From Bradyrhizobium elkanii WSM2783 (GTDB lineage Bacteria > Pseudomonadota > Alphaproteobacteria > Rhizobiales > Xanthobacteraceae): 64,000 nucleotides of DNA. The translations under genes were made by a program, and so were the position numbers. How positions within the stretch are numbered: the first letter of the stretch is position 1; every line of letters begins with the position of its first letter. The stretch lies in assembly GCF_000472865.1 (NCBI RefSeq), contig NZ_AXAP01000012.1, positions 97,137 to 161,136 of the forward strand, given 5' to 3'. This document shows positions 35,526 through 44,002 of this stretch, piece by piece. The notes beneath the pieces are model-generated. The model worked only from the letters and a program-made list of their open reading frames with translations. It did not search any database and was not told where the DNA came from.

Positions 35526-35939
35526 TGTTACACCCCCGCTCAGCCGCATTTGATAATATTAATCTCACTCGAATTTAAATACCTGTCAACGAAGATTTAA
35601 TATTTAAATGGCAGGCATGCGAAAATGACGCAGGCATCTGGGCAGAAAGTGAAAATACTACGCCCTCTCCGAGACTTATCAGTCACACCGACAACCAGCG
35701 GGCACTGCTCCGCGGCTGTGAGATGGTGTGATTACCGTTCTGTTAAGGCAAAAGCTGCGCGGCGCGCCCGTCAGAGCCCAAAACGGCTCCCCCAAGCCTC
35801 CGCACTGCACCGGGAATTCGTCCGGGAGGCCCGATTATTGAAAACTCCCGCTGTCGCGCGGATTTTTCAATCGTTAAGCTGAATTATAAGCCTGTTAAAT
35901 CGCGACGGGAATTTAAATGAATTAATTCCCGATCGCCAC
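35526..35939. other. AT-rich 414-base gap upstream of the PGP-tail gene
   Basis: Base composition is clearly lower in GC than the surroundings. The palindromic octamer ATTTAAAT occurs at 35573, 35602 and 35911, the first two 29 bases apart and 48-77 bases before the small gene's start. GGGAATT...AATTCCC near 35908-35930 could form a hairpin at the lysA 3' end. An 85-codon plus-strand frame (35625-35882) has no ribosome site or recognisable similarity and is not called. Confidence 0.5.
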
Positions 35940-37205
35940 TCACAGCCACGGGGCGGGCTTGTCCATCGCGATCAGCGCCTCGACGTCGACGCGAGGGCGC
36001 ACGATGGCATACTGATCGTCCTTGACCAGCACTTCCGGCACCAGGGGCCTGGTGTTGTAGCTGCCGGACTGCACCGCGCCATAGGCGCCGGCGGTCATGA
36101 TCGCCAGGAGATCGCCGGGCTTGGGCTCGGGCAGCGAACGGTCGAGCGCGAGATAGTCGCCGCTTTCGCAGACCGGGCCGACCACGTCGGCAACCATCGT
36201 CGGCGCGTCTTTCTTGGCCTGCCGCACCGGCAGGATGTCGTGATGCGCTTCGTACAGCGTCGGCCGGATCAGGTCGTTCATCGCGGCATCGATGATGACG
36301 AAGTTCTTGGCATCGCCATGCTTCACATAGATCACGCGGGTGAGGAGGATGCCGGCATTGCCGACGATCATCCGCCCCGGCTCGAACATCAGCGTGCAGC
36401 CGAGGTTATGCGTCACGCGCCTCACCATCGCCGCATAGGCGTCGGGTGCCGGCGGCGCCTCGCGGTCCATGTAATAGGGAATGCCAAGGCCGCCGCCGAA
36501 ATCGATATGCGAGATGTTGTGGCCGTCGGCGCGCAAGGTCTGGACGAATTCGGCAAGGATCCGGAACGCCGTCTCCATCTTGCTGAGATCGGTGATCTGG
36601 CTGCCGATATGCATGTCGGCCCCGCGCACCTCGATGCCCGGCAGCTTCGCCGCGCGGGCATAGACGTCTCTCGCACGGGAGATCGGGATGCCGAACTTGT
36701 TCTCGGACTTGCCGGTCGAGATCTTGGCATGCGTCCCGGCATCGACGTCAGGATTGACGCGCACCGAAATGCGCGCGGTCTTGCCCATCTCGGCCGCAAG
36801 CCGCGACAGCAGTTCAAGCTCAGGCTCGGATTCGATATTGATGCAGAGGATATCGGCGGAAAGCGCGGCGCGCAGCTCGGCCTCGGTCTTGCCGACGCCG
36901 GAGAAGACGATCTTCGAGGGCGGGATGCCCGCGGCAAGGGCTCGCTTCAATTCGCCGCCCGAGACCACGTCGGCGCCGGCGCCAAGCTTTGCCAAGGTGC
37001 GCAGGACCGACTGGTTGGAATTCGCCTTCATCGCGTAGCAGACGAGCACCTTCTCGCCGGCGAAGGCTTCGGTGAACACCCGGTAATGGCGCTCCAAGGT
37101 CGCGGTCGAATAGCAATAGAATGGCGTGCCCACGGTCTCGGCAAGCCTGGACAGGTCAACGGCTTCGGCGTGCAGCACGCCGTCGCGATAGTCGAAATGA
37201 TTCAT
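35940..37205 (-). CDS. lysA: Diaminopimelate decarboxylase
   Basis: Last step of lysine synthesis, decarboxylation of meso-diaminopimelate, PLP dependent. The PLP Lys lies in VCYAMKANSNQSVL, the PLP-phosphate loop in DFGGGLGIPY, and substrate residues in EPGRMIVGNAG and CESGDYLALDR; AGAYGAVQSGSYN is the closing signature. Length 421 is normal. ATG 37205 gives MNHFDYRDGVLHAE. The gene follows lptM by seven bases and argH lies further upstream on the same strand, the usual argH-lptM-lysA order. Confidence 0.97.
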   Translation of the reverse strand: MNHFDYRDGVLHAEAVDLSRLAETVGTPFYCYSTATLERHYRVFTEAFAGEKVLVCYAMKANSNQSVLRTLAKLGAGADVVSGGELKRALAAGIPPSKIVFSGVGKTEAELRAALSADILCINIESEPELELLSRLAAEMGKTARISVRVNPDVDAGTHAKISTGKSENKFGIPISRARDVYARAAKLPGIEVRGADMHIGSQITDLSKMETAFRILAEFVQTLRADGHNISHIDFGGGLGIPYYMDREAPPAPDAYAAMVRRVTHNLGCTLMFEPGRMIVGNAGILLTRVIYVKHGDAKNFVIIDAAMNDLIRPTLYEAHHDILPVRQAKKDAPTMVADVVGPVCESGDYLALDRSLPEPKPGDLLAIMTAGAYGAVQSGSYNTRPLVPEVLVKDDQYAIVRPRVDVEALIAMDKPAPWL

Positions 37206-37212
37206 GGCGCGC

Positions 37213-37482
37213 TCAGTCGAGAAGCGGGTCGAGGACGAAGGATCGCTGACGACCCTTGGCCGCAGCCGGCGGCGCATCCGTTCCGTAGTTCGGATTGAAC
37301 AGGCTGGGCTGGGCTGCCCGCTGGGTCTCGGTATCTTGCGGCGCGGCCGGCGTCTGCGCCGAGCTCGCGGTCGGCGGCAGGTCGAGCGGTCCCTTGCGTC
37401 CGCAGCCGCCGAGCGTCAGCGCGGCAACGCCGACAAGGATGAGAGCCCATCCCGACCGGGTCAGGCGGTGGTTACTGGTCAC
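37213..37482 (-). CDS. lptM: LptM-type lipoprotein
   Basis: Small lipoprotein of about 89 residues with a signal peptide and lipobox LGGC directly followed by GRKGPLDLPP, the diagnostic start of LptM (formerly YifL), which helps LptD mature in the outer membrane in enterobacteria. The tail is Pro/Ala/Gln-rich and unstructured. GTG 37482 is chosen since GGGGA lies 7 bases before it; a longer ATG frame to 37551 puts 23 unneeded residues before the signal. The position between argH and lysA is conserved across many Proteobacteria. Confidence 0.88.
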   Translation of the reverse strand: MTSNHRLTRSGWALILVGVAALTLGGCGRKGPLDLPPTASSAQTPAAPQDTETQRAAQPSLFNPNYGTDAPPAAAKGRQRSFVLDPLLD

Positions 37483-37574
37483 GACGAAATCCCCAATGCG
37501 GGCCGCACCATACAAACATTGATTTGCTCTGGCGAGCCCCCGGATAACCATGAGATTGCAGCGAAATTTGTCGT

Positions 37575-38972
37575 TCAGGCCAAATTTCGCTCTTTTTCCA
37601 GCCGCTTCGCCCAGGCCTTCGCCTGGGAAAGCACGTTCTTCGGCGCGGTGCCGCCGTAACTGATGCGGCTTTTCACCGATGATTCGACCGAGAGCACCTT
37701 CAGCGCGTCGGCAGTGATCTTCGGCTCGACCTCCTGCATCGCCTTCAGCGGCAGTTCGTGCAGGGCGACGGCCTGCTGCGAAGCCAGCGCCACGATGCGG
37801 CCGGTGACGTGATGGGCCTCGCGGAACGGCATTTTCAGGGTCCGCACCAGCCAGTCGGCGAGGTCGGTGGCGGTGGCATAGCCCTCGCCGGCCGCGGCTT
37901 TCATCCGCCCCTCGTCGGGAACGAGGTCTTCGACCATGCCGGTCATGGCGCGGATCGCGAGCGAGAGCGCGGCAAAGGCCTCCATCGCGCCCTGCTTGTC
38001 CTCCTGCATGTCCTTTTGATAGGCGAGCGGCAGGCCCTTCATCACGATCAGGAGCGCGGTGAGCGCGCCGATCACGCGGCCGGTCTTGGCGCGCACCAGT
38101 TCCGCCGCATCCGGGTTGCGCTTCTGCGGCATGATGGAGGAGCCGGTGGTGAACTTGTCGCTGAGGCGGACCAGGCCGACCAGCGGCGAGGTCCAGACCA
38201 CGATCTCTTCCGCAAAACGCGACAGGTGCACAGCCGTAATCGCGGCAGCCGACAGGGTTTCCAGAACGAAATCGCGGTCGGAGACGGCGTCGAGCGAATT
38301 GGCCATCGGGCGGTCGAATCCGAGCGCTTTTGCCGTCGCGGCCCGGTCGATCGGAAACGAGGTGCCGGCGAGCGCTGCGGCGCCGAGCGGCGCTTCGTTC
38401 AGCCGCTTGCGAGCATCAGCGAAGCGGCCGCGGTCGCGCGCCGCCATCTCGACATAGGCGAGAAGATGATGCCCGAAGGTCACGGGCTGGGCGGTCTGCA
38501 GATGGGTGAAGCCCGGCATGACCGTTCCAGCATGTTCCAGCGCGCGCTCGACCAGCGCGTTCTGGAACGCGGCCAGCGCCGCATCGGTCTCATCTATGGT
38601 GTCGCGGACATAGAGGCGGAAGTCGGTCGCAACCTGATCGTTGCGGGAGCGCGCGGTGTGCAGCCGTCCGGCGGCCGGGCCGATTAGCTCGGACAGGCGG
38701 CTCTCGACGTTCATATGGATATCTTCGAGCGCGCGCTTGAAATCGAACGATCCCTTGTCGATTTCTGACAAAATCGTGTCTAGACCTTTGCCGATATTTT
38801 TCGCATCAGACGCGGTGATGATGCCTTGCGCGGCGAGCATCGCGGCGTGGGCCTTGGACGCAGCAATGTCCTGGGCATAAAGGTGACGATCGACGTCGAT
38901 GGAGACGTTGATTTCCTCCATGATCGCGTCGGGACGTTCGGAGAACCGCCCGCCCCACATCTTGTTGCTCAT
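37575..38972 (-). CDS. argH: Argininosuccinate lyase
   Basis: Splits argininosuccinate into arginine and fumarate. The 465-residue protein begins [17 protein letters not shown], has HMNVESRL and [12 protein letters not shown] near the active site, and the fumarase-superfamily signature [12 protein letters not shown]. It is the first gene of the argH-lptM-lysA run and is divergent from tlpA, with 107 bases between. Confidence 0.97.
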   Translation of the reverse strand: MSNKMWGGRFSERPDAIMEEINVSIDVDRHLYAQDIAASKAHAAMLAAQGIITASDAKNIGKGLDTILSEIDKGSFDFKRALEDIHMNVESRLSELIGPAAGRLHTARSRNDQVATDFRLYVRDTIDETDAALAAFQNALVERALEHAGTVMPGFTHLQTAQPVTFGHHLLAYVEMAARDRGRFADARKRLNEAPLGAAALAGTSFPIDRAATAKALGFDRPMANSLDAVSDRDFVLETLSAAAITAVHLSRFAEEIVVWTSPLVGLVRLSDKFTTGSSIMPQKRNPDAAELVRAKTGRVIGALTALLIVMKGLPLAYQKDMQEDKQGAMEAFAALSLAIRAMTGMVEDLVPDEGRMKAAAGEGYATATDLADWLVRTLKMPFREAHHVTGRIVALASQQAVALHELPLKAMQEVEPKITADALKVLSVESSVKSRISYGGTAPKNVLSQAKAWAKRLEKERNLA

Positions 38973-39079
38973 GATTGCTCGCTCACGACTTCTTAAAACT
39001 TCAGGCCTGCCCTTGATCGCCGACCGTCGAAACCGACCCGCCGCCGGCGCGGGCCCTGCTTAGCCATATCTGACGCGGA

Positions 39080-39769
39080 ATGACAAACGATATGCCCGAA
39101 ACTCCCCCGTTCCGTGGCGCCACGCGCCGGATCCCGCTCGTGATCGGCGCGGTGCTGGTCGGCGCGCTGATCGGCTATGCCGGCGTCTCCGGATTTGGCG
39201 GGCTGATGGGCCGCGGCCCGGCCGGCGATCCGGTCTGCAGCGGGGCGGTCGATCTGGCGAAGAAGCTCGGCCCGCTGGCGCACGGCGAGCTCGCCGCGCT
39301 GACGATGGCGACGAAACCCTTGCGCGTCCCGGACCTCGCCTTCGAGGACGCCGACGGCAAGCCCAGAAAGCTGTCGGACTGGCGCGGCAAGACCGTGCTG
39401 GTGAACCTCTGGGCCACCTGGTGCGTGCCCTGCCGCAAAGAGATGCCGGCGCTGGACGCGCTGCAGGCCAAGCTCGGCGGCAAGGATTTCGAGGTGGTGG
39501 CGATCAACATCGACACCCGCGACTTCGACAAGCCGAAGAATTTCCTGAAAGACGCCAACCTGACCCGGCTCGGCTATTTCAGCGACGTGAAAGCCAAGAT
39601 TTTTCAGGATCTTAAGAGCATAGGCAAGGCGCTTGGGATGCCGACCTCGATGCTGATCGACCGCAACGGCTGCGAGATCGCGACCATTGCGGGTCCGGCC
39701 GAATGGGCTAGCGACGATGCCGTGAAGCTGATCACGTCCGCCGTGCAGCCGGCCGCGGCAGGGATTTAG
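39080..39769 (+). CDS. tlpA: Thiol:disulphide interchange protein TlpA
   Basis: Membrane-anchored periplasmic thioredoxin needed in Bradyrhizobium for cytochrome aa3 biogenesis, reducing the copper chaperone ScoI and the CoxB CuA site. One N-terminal helix (about 17-42) is followed by a thioredoxin fold with the active site WATWCVPCRKEM, and cis-Pro in LGMPTSML. LAHGELAALTMATKPLRVPDLAFEDADGKP and DANLTRLGYF correspond closely to B. japonicum TlpA as I remember it. It ends with a four-base convergent overlap on the YjfB-like gene. Confidence 0.95.
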   Translation: MTNDMPETPPFRGATRRIPLVIGAVLVGALIGYAGVSGFGGLMGRGPAGDPVCSGAVDLAKKLGPLAHGELAALTMATKPLRVPDLAFEDADGKPRKLSDWRGKTVLVNLWATWCVPCRKEMPALDALQAKLGGKDFEVVAINIDTRDFDKPKNFLKDANLTRLGYFSDVKAKIFQDLKSIGKALGMPTSMLIDRNGCEIATIAGPAEWASDDAVKLITSAVQPAAAGI

Positions 39770-39954
39770 GCAACGACGTTCAGATTACCGCCGACGCCCG
39801 GCGCCAGGTTGGCCGTGGACGGGGCACCCAGGAGCGTCTGGACCGCGGATTTCTCGGCGTCCGCATTGGATTTGATGATCGAGGTCTGAATCTGCGACTG
39901 CAGGCCGCCGGCCTGCATGGCCAGAATGCCCGAGACCATGCTCATCATATCCAT
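39766..39954 (-). CDS. YjfB-like small protein (putative motility protein family)
   Basis: Protein of 62 residues: a Met-rich amphipathic start (MDMMSMVSGILAMQAGGLQSQIQTSIIKSNADAEKSAV) and a short tail ending LNVVA. This is the pattern of the YjfB/putative motility protein family (PF14070), whose function is not established. ATG 39954 has GGGGAG 8 bases upstream. It overlaps the 3' end of tlpA by four bases on the opposite strand and is otherwise alone. Confidence 0.75.
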   Translation of the reverse strand: MDMMSMVSGILAMQAGGLQSQIQTSIIKSNADAEKSAVQTLLGAPSTANLAPGVGGNLNVVA

Positions 39955-40017
39955 ACGCGGTACTCCCCAATTCGGACGCACCATAGGCGGCGGGGGTTAA
40001 TGAAAGCTGGATTGAGG

Positions 40018-40049
40018 ATGGATTGCCGGGTCAAGTCCGGCAATGACGA
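40018..40049. repeat. Palindromic repeat, family F, half copy
   Basis: ATGGATTGCCGGGTCAAGTCCGGCAATGAC, one hairpin, right before the 3' end of the 3-hydroxybutyryl-CoA dehydrogenase gene. The full form is at 47128-47212. Confidence 0.7.
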
Positions 40050-40053
40050 CAAG

Positions 40054-40935
40054 TTAGCGCGTCGGGACCGGCTTCTCGCCGCGATAGTCGTAGAAGCCGC
40101 GCTGGGTCTTGCGGCCGAGCCAGCCGGCCTCGACATATTTCACCAAGAGCGGGCACGGCCGGTATTTTGAATCGGCGAGCCCCTCATGCAGCACCTGCAT
40201 GATCGACAGACAGGTGTCCAGCCCGATGAAATCAGCCAGTTCCAGCGGGCCCATCGGATGGTGGGCACCGAGCTTCATCGCCGCGTCGATGGCCTCGACG
40301 TTCCCGACGCCCTCATAGAGCGTGTAGATCGCCTCGTTGATCATCGGCAGCAGGATACGGTTGACGATGAAGGCCGGAAAATCCTCCGATACCGCGACCT
40401 GCTTGCCGAGCTTGCCAACGAACGTCTTGGCAGCGTCGAAGGTCGCATCGTCAGTGGCGATGCCGCGGATCAGCTCGACCAACTCCATCAGCGGCACCGG
40501 ATTCATGAAATGAATGCCGATGAAGCGCTCCGGGCGGTCGGTCGAGGCGGCGAGCCGCGTAATCGAGATCGACGACGAATTGGAGGCGACGATCGCCTCC
40601 GGCTTCAGGACCGCGCAGAGATCGTGGAAGATCTTGCGCTTGGTCTCTTCCTTCTCGACCGCGGTCTCGATCACAAGATCGCAATCCGCCAGTTCGTCGA
40701 GGCTGTCAGTCGCGACGATCCGGGACAGCGCCTGCTTGCGCTGCTCCTCGGTGATGGACTTCTTGGCCACCTGGCGCGACAGATTGCCGTTGATGGTTGC
40801 GAGCGCCGATTTCACGCGATCGGCGGAAATGTCGTTGAGCAGCACGTCGAAGCCCGCAAGCGCCGCCACATGGGCAATGCCGTTACCCATCTGGCCCGAG
40901 CCGATTACGCCGACCTTCTTGATTGCGACCGTCAT
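40054..40935 (-). CDS. hbdA: 3-hydroxybutyryl-CoA dehydrogenase
   Basis: NAD(P)-dependent 3-hydroxyacyl-CoA dehydrogenase of 293 residues. The Rossmann loop is VGVIGSGQMGNGIAHVAA, the catalytic His lies in GIHFMNPVPLMELVE, and Glu/Asn in SNSSSISI and FIVNRILLPMINEA; the C-terminal domain ends ADFIGLDTCLSIMQVL...GWLGRKTQRGFYDY. Probably used in polyhydroxybutyrate turnover or butanoyl-CoA metabolism. It lies downstream of etfBA on the same strand, separated by a strong terminator, so it is co-located rather than co-transcribed. ATG 40935. Confidence 0.95.
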   Translation of the reverse strand: MTVAIKKVGVIGSGQMGNGIAHVAALAGFDVLLNDISADRVKSALATINGNLSRQVAKKSITEEQRKQALSRIVATDSLDELADCDLVIETAVEKEETKRKIFHDLCAVLKPEAIVASNSSSISITRLAASTDRPERFIGIHFMNPVPLMELVELIRGIATDDATFDAAKTFVGKLGKQVAVSEDFPAFIVNRILLPMINEAIYTLYEGVGNVEAIDAAMKLGAHHPMGPLELADFIGLDTCLSIMQVLHEGLADSKYRPCPLLVKYVEAGWLGRKTQRGFYDYRGEKPVPTR

Positions 40936-41020
40936 GTTGTCACCACCGGGACAGCGCGTCCATCGCGCCTCGCCCAAGTCCCCTACTATGTCCCCAATAT
41001 CCGACAAGTCTTACGTTTGC

Positions 41021-41150
41021 GCATGATCTTTTTCGTAAACCGGCGCCCAGTTAGCGCCGACGCGGCGCTCCGGGTACGGATCATGCTCCGTCTTTCTTTT
41101 TATTGAGCATGATCTTTCGGAAAACCGGTACCCGTTTTTCCGGCTCATGC
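41021..41150. repeat. Palindromic repeats, family E, two copies
   Basis: GCATGATCTTTTTCGTAAACCGG...GGATCATGC (41021-41086) and GAGCATGATCTTTCGGAAAACCGGTACCCG...CGGCTCATGC (41104-41150) are tandem members of the same family as 33423 and 60661. Confidence 0.75.
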
Positions 41151-41189
41151 TACGGGCGAAAGGTACCTGCTTCGCGGAAAAACGCCATT

Positions 41190-41235
41190 CAAAAACAAGA
41201 ACACCGGCCGGGGCCGTACCATCCGGCCGGTGTTC
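41190..41235 (-). terminator. Intrinsic terminator downstream of etfA
   Basis: On the minus strand GAACACCGGCCGG pairs with CCGGCCGGTGTTC (13 perfect pairs) and is followed by TTGTTTTTG, eight bases after the etfA stop. Confidence 0.93.
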
Positions 41236-41242
41236 TCTTTGC

Positions 41243-42193
41243 TTATTTTCCGAGCTTGCCGAGCGCTTCGGTCAGCTCCGGAACCGCCTGGTAGAGGTCG
41301 GCGACCAGGCCGTAATCGGCGACCTGGAAGATCGGCGCGTCCTCGTCCTTGTTGATCGCGACGATCACCTTGGAATCCTTCATGCCAGCCAGATGCTGGA
41401 TCGCGCCGGAGATGCCGACCGCGACATAAAGTTCCGGCGCCACCACCTTGCCGGTCTGGCCAACCTGCCAGTCGTTCGGGGCATAGCCGGCGTCGACCGC
41501 CGCGCGCGATGCGCCGACACCGGCACCGAGCTTGTCGGCCAGCGGTTCGATGTACTTGGCGAAATTCTCCCGGCTCTGCATGGCGCGGCCACCGGAAACG
41601 ATGATCTTGGCCGAGGTCAGTTCCGGACGATCGCTCTTGGCGACCTCCTCGCCGAGGAAGCTGGAGAGACCGGGATCGGCCGCAGCCGCCACTGTCTCGA
41701 CCGAGGCGCTGCCGCCCTCGCCCGCCGCGGCGAAGGTCGAGGTGCGGACCGTGATCACCTTCTTGGCGTCCTTGGACTTCACTGTCTGGATCGCGTTACC
41801 AGCGTAGATCGGACGCTCGAAGGTATCAGGCGCGACCACCTTGATGATCTCGGAGACCTGCATGACGTCGAGCAAGGCCGCGACGCGCGGCATCACGTTC
41901 TTGAAGCGCGAGGTCGCGGGCGCAACGATCGCGTCATAGGACGGCGCCAGCGAGACGATCAGTGCGGCAAGCGGCTCGGCGAGATCGTGCGCATAGGCCT
42001 CGCCTTCGGCCACCAGCACCTTCTTGACGCCGACGAGCTTCGCCGCCGCTTCGGCCGCAGCCTTGGTGCCCGCCCCGCCGCCGGCGACCAGCACATGCAC
42101 GTCGCCGCCCAACTGGGTCGCCGCGGTGAGCGCCTTGTTGGTGACGTCCTTCAGCTTCTCGTGTTCGTGTTCGGCAATCAGCAATGTCGTCAT
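41243..42193 (-). CDS. etfA: Electron transfer flavoprotein, alpha subunit
   Basis: Alpha subunit of ETF, which accepts electrons from acyl-CoA and other dehydrogenases and passes them to ETF:quinone oxidoreductase. The C-terminal FAD-binding signature is present ([20 protein letters not shown], then [16 protein letters not shown] and [18 protein letters not shown]). The 316-residue length is normal. It begins directly after the etfB stop with no spacer and ends before a strong terminator, so etfBA is a two-gene operon. Confidence 0.97.
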   Translation of the reverse strand: MTTLLIAEHEHEKLKDVTNKALTAATQLGGDVHVLVAGGGAGTKAAAEAAAKLVGVKKVLVAEGEAYAHDLAEPLAALIVSLAPSYDAIVAPATSRFKNVMPRVAALLDVMQVSEIIKVVAPDTFERPIYAGNAIQTVKSKDAKKVITVRTSTFAAAGEGGSASVETVAAAADPGLSSFLGEEVAKSDRPELTSAKIIVSGGRAMQSRENFAKYIEPLADKLGAGVGASRAAVDAGYAPNDWQVGQTGKVVAPELYVAVGISGAIQHLAGMKDSKVIVAINKDEDAPIFQVADYGLVADLYQAVPELTEALGKLGK

Positions 42194-42943
42194 TTAGAGA
42201 ACCCCGGCTTCGGTCTTGAGCTTCGACACCAGTTCGGCGACGTCCTTGACCTTGACGCCCGCCTTGCGGCCTGCCGGTTCCGAAGTCTTGAGGATTTCGA
42301 GATGCGGTGTGAGATCGACGCCGTAATCGGCGGCGTTCTTCTCGTCGATCGGCTTCTTCTTCGCCTTCATGATGTTCGGCAACGAAGCATAGCGCGGCTC
42401 GTTGAGGCGAAGGTCGGTGGTGACGATCGCCGGGCCCTTCAGCTTCACGGTCTGCAGGCCGCCGTCGACCTCGCGCGTGACCTTGAAGTCAGAACCTTCG
42501 ACCTCGAGCTTGGAGGCGAACGTCGCCTGCGACCAGCCGAGCAGTGCGGCCAGCATCTGGCCGGTCTGATTGCTATCGTCGTCGATCGCCTGCTTGCCGA
42601 GGATGACGAGGCCGGGCTTCTCAGCCTCCACCACCGACTTCAGGAGCTTGGCGACTGCGAGCGGCTCCACCGTGCCCTCGGCCTTGACCAGGATGCCGCG
42701 GTCGGCGCCCATCGCAAGGCCGGTGCGGATGGTCTCGGAGGCTTGCGCCGGGCCGATCGACACCACCACGACCTCGGTCGCCTTGCCGGCTTCCTTCAGC
42801 CGCAACGCTTCCTCGACCGCGATCTCGTCGAACGGGTTCATCGACATCTTGACGTTGGCGAGCTCCACGCCCGATCCATCGCTCTTGACGCGGACCTTGA
42901 CGTTGTAGTCGACGACCCGCTTTACCGGCACAAGAACCTTCAT
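42194..42943 (-). CDS. etfB: Electron transfer flavoprotein, beta subunit
   Basis: Beta subunit of ETF, 249 residues, binding [22 protein letters not shown] is the typical start; [25 protein letters not shown] and [22 protein letters not shown] are family blocks, as is the signature [35 protein letters not shown] region. First gene of the etfBA operon. Confidence 0.97.
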   Translation of the reverse strand: MKVLVPVKRVVDYNVKVRVKSDGSGVELANVKMSMNPFDEIAVEEALRLKEAGKATEVVVVSIGPAQASETIRTGLAMGADRGILVKAEGTVEPLAVAKLLKSVVEAEKPGLVILGKQAIDDDSNQTGQMLAALLGWSQATFASKLEVEGSDFKVTREVDGGLQTVKLKGPAIVTTDLRLNEPRYASLPNIMKAKKKPIDEKNAADYGVDLTPHLEILKTSEPAGRKAGVKVKDVAELVSKLKTEAGVL

Positions 42944-43063
42944 CGATCCTCTTTCGCTTTGAAATTAGGGGGTTGATTGGCTTGGGCGCGGAACCTAAAG
43001 GTCCCGCTATCGGCGGTCAACGCGCGAAAGCCAAAAATCGGCCCCGTGGATATGAGACCCATT

Positions 43064-43636
43064 CTAGCGGTTCTGGCCCGGCACCCACAACACATCACCG
43101 GCACCCTTGTCGTTCTGGAAACGGCTGGCGACAAACAGGAAATCCGACAGGCGGTTCATATACTGGATGCCAGCCTCGCTGACTGGCTCATCCGGCTTGG
43201 CCGCAAGTTCCACCATCATCCGTTCCGCCCGGCGGCAAATCGTACGGGCGAGGTGCAGATAGGCTGCCGCCGGGGTACCGCCGGGAAGCACGAAAGAGGT
43301 TAACGGCGCCAGCTCGGCATTGAGCGTATCGATGTCGCGCTCGAGCCGCTCGACCTGGCTCGCCAGCATCCGCAAACGCTCCGCCTTGCCCTCGCGCTGG
43401 GGCACCGCGAGGTCGGCGCCAAGATCGAATAGGTCGTTCTGGATCAGGCCGAGCATGCGGTCGAGCGCGGGATTATCCGCAAGATGAAGCCGCACCACGC
43501 CGATCGCGGCATTGGTCTCGTCCACCGTGCCGTAGGCGCTGACGCGCAGATCATATTTCGGCCGCCGCTCGCCGCTTCCGAGCGCCGTCGTACCGTCGTC
43601 GCCGGTGCGCGTATAGATCTTGTTGAGCACGACCAT
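43064..43636 (-). CDS. Cob(I)yrinic acid a,c-diamide adenosyltransferase, PduO type
   Basis: Adenosylates cob(I)alamin to coenzyme B12. The 190-residue protein begins with the ATP-binding IYTRTGDDGTTALGSG of PduO/MMAB enzymes. The second signature SFVLPGGTPAAAYLHLARTICRRAER, with the catalytic Arg, and the closing YMNRLSDFLFVASRF are present. GGAG lies 8 bases before ATG 43636. The small twin-helix protein gene ends... upstream by 50 bases on the same strand, and the pair is likely one transcript. A family D half repeat lies between them. Confidence 0.95.
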   Translation of the reverse strand: MVVLNKIYTRTGDDGTTALGSGERRPKYDLRVSAYGTVDETNAAIGVVRLHLADNPALDRMLGLIQNDLFDLGADLAVPQREGKAERLRMLASQVERLERDIDTLNAELAPLTSFVLPGGTPAAAYLHLARTICRRAERMMVELAAKPDEPVSEAGIQYMNRLSDFLFVASRFQNDKGAGDVLWVPGQNR

Positions 43637-43659
43637 GTTCCAGCTCCGGTATTTGCGAC

Positions 43660-43682
43660 CACCTCTTCCTTTTGGAGAGGTG
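43660..43682. repeat. Family D half repeat
   Basis: CCACCTCTTCCTTTTGGAGAGGTG forms one hairpin between the twin-helix and PduO genes. Confidence 0.55.
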
Positions 43683-43686
43683 AGAA

Positions 43687-43881
43687 CTAGCGCCCCATCG
43701 CCCAGACCGCGAGCATCGCGATTACGATGGCGACGAATTGCAGCAAGACGCGCAGCCGCATCAATTTCTGCGAGGTGTTCGGGGAGCCGCCGCGCATCAT
43801 GTTGGCGAGACCGAGCAACAGGACCACCCCGACGGCGCCGACCGCGATCGGGAGGATGAACGTACTTAAGAAGGATGCCAT
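43687..43881 (-). CDS. Twin transmembrane helix small protein (HIG1-like)
   Basis: Protein of 64 residues with two membrane helices (about 7-27 and 44-62) joined by a basic loop, MMRGGSPNTSQKLMRLRVLLQF. The loop and following helix match the HIG1/twin-helix small proteins that in alphaproteobacteria and mitochondria associate with respiratory complexes. ATG 43881 gives MASFLSTFILPIAV; the longer frame upstream lacks similarity. It lies 50 bases upstream of the adenosyltransferase gene. Confidence 0.85.
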   Translation of the reverse strand: MASFLSTFILPIAVGAVGVVLLLGLANMMRGGSPNTSQKLMRLRVLLQFVAIVIAMLAVWAMGR

Positions 43882-44002
43882 CTGCGCTACATAACACCGC
43901 GATATCTGAAGCGCCACATGGGGCAAGTGCAACGATCTGGCGTTTGGTGCGATTATATCGGAAGCTGGTGTGCGGCCTCGGCTGGCCGGATCAGGGTGGG
44001 AA

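Noticed and set aside
35625..35882. 85-codon plus-strand frame in the AT-rich gap
   Set aside because: No ribosome site, no hydrophobic or domain pattern; chance frame.
36240..37298. 352-codon plus-strand frame over lysA
   Set aside because: Shadow of lysA; composition is His/Arg/Asp-rich with no recognisable domain.
40936..41020. Promoter boxes before 3-hydroxybutyryl-CoA dehydrogenase
   Set aside because: No convincing -35/-10 pair or known operator could be distinguished from the adjacent repeats.
41147..42976. 609-codon open frame on the plus strand across etfBA
   Set aside because: Antisense shadow of etfA and etfB, which are unmistakable; it even runs through the etfA terminator.
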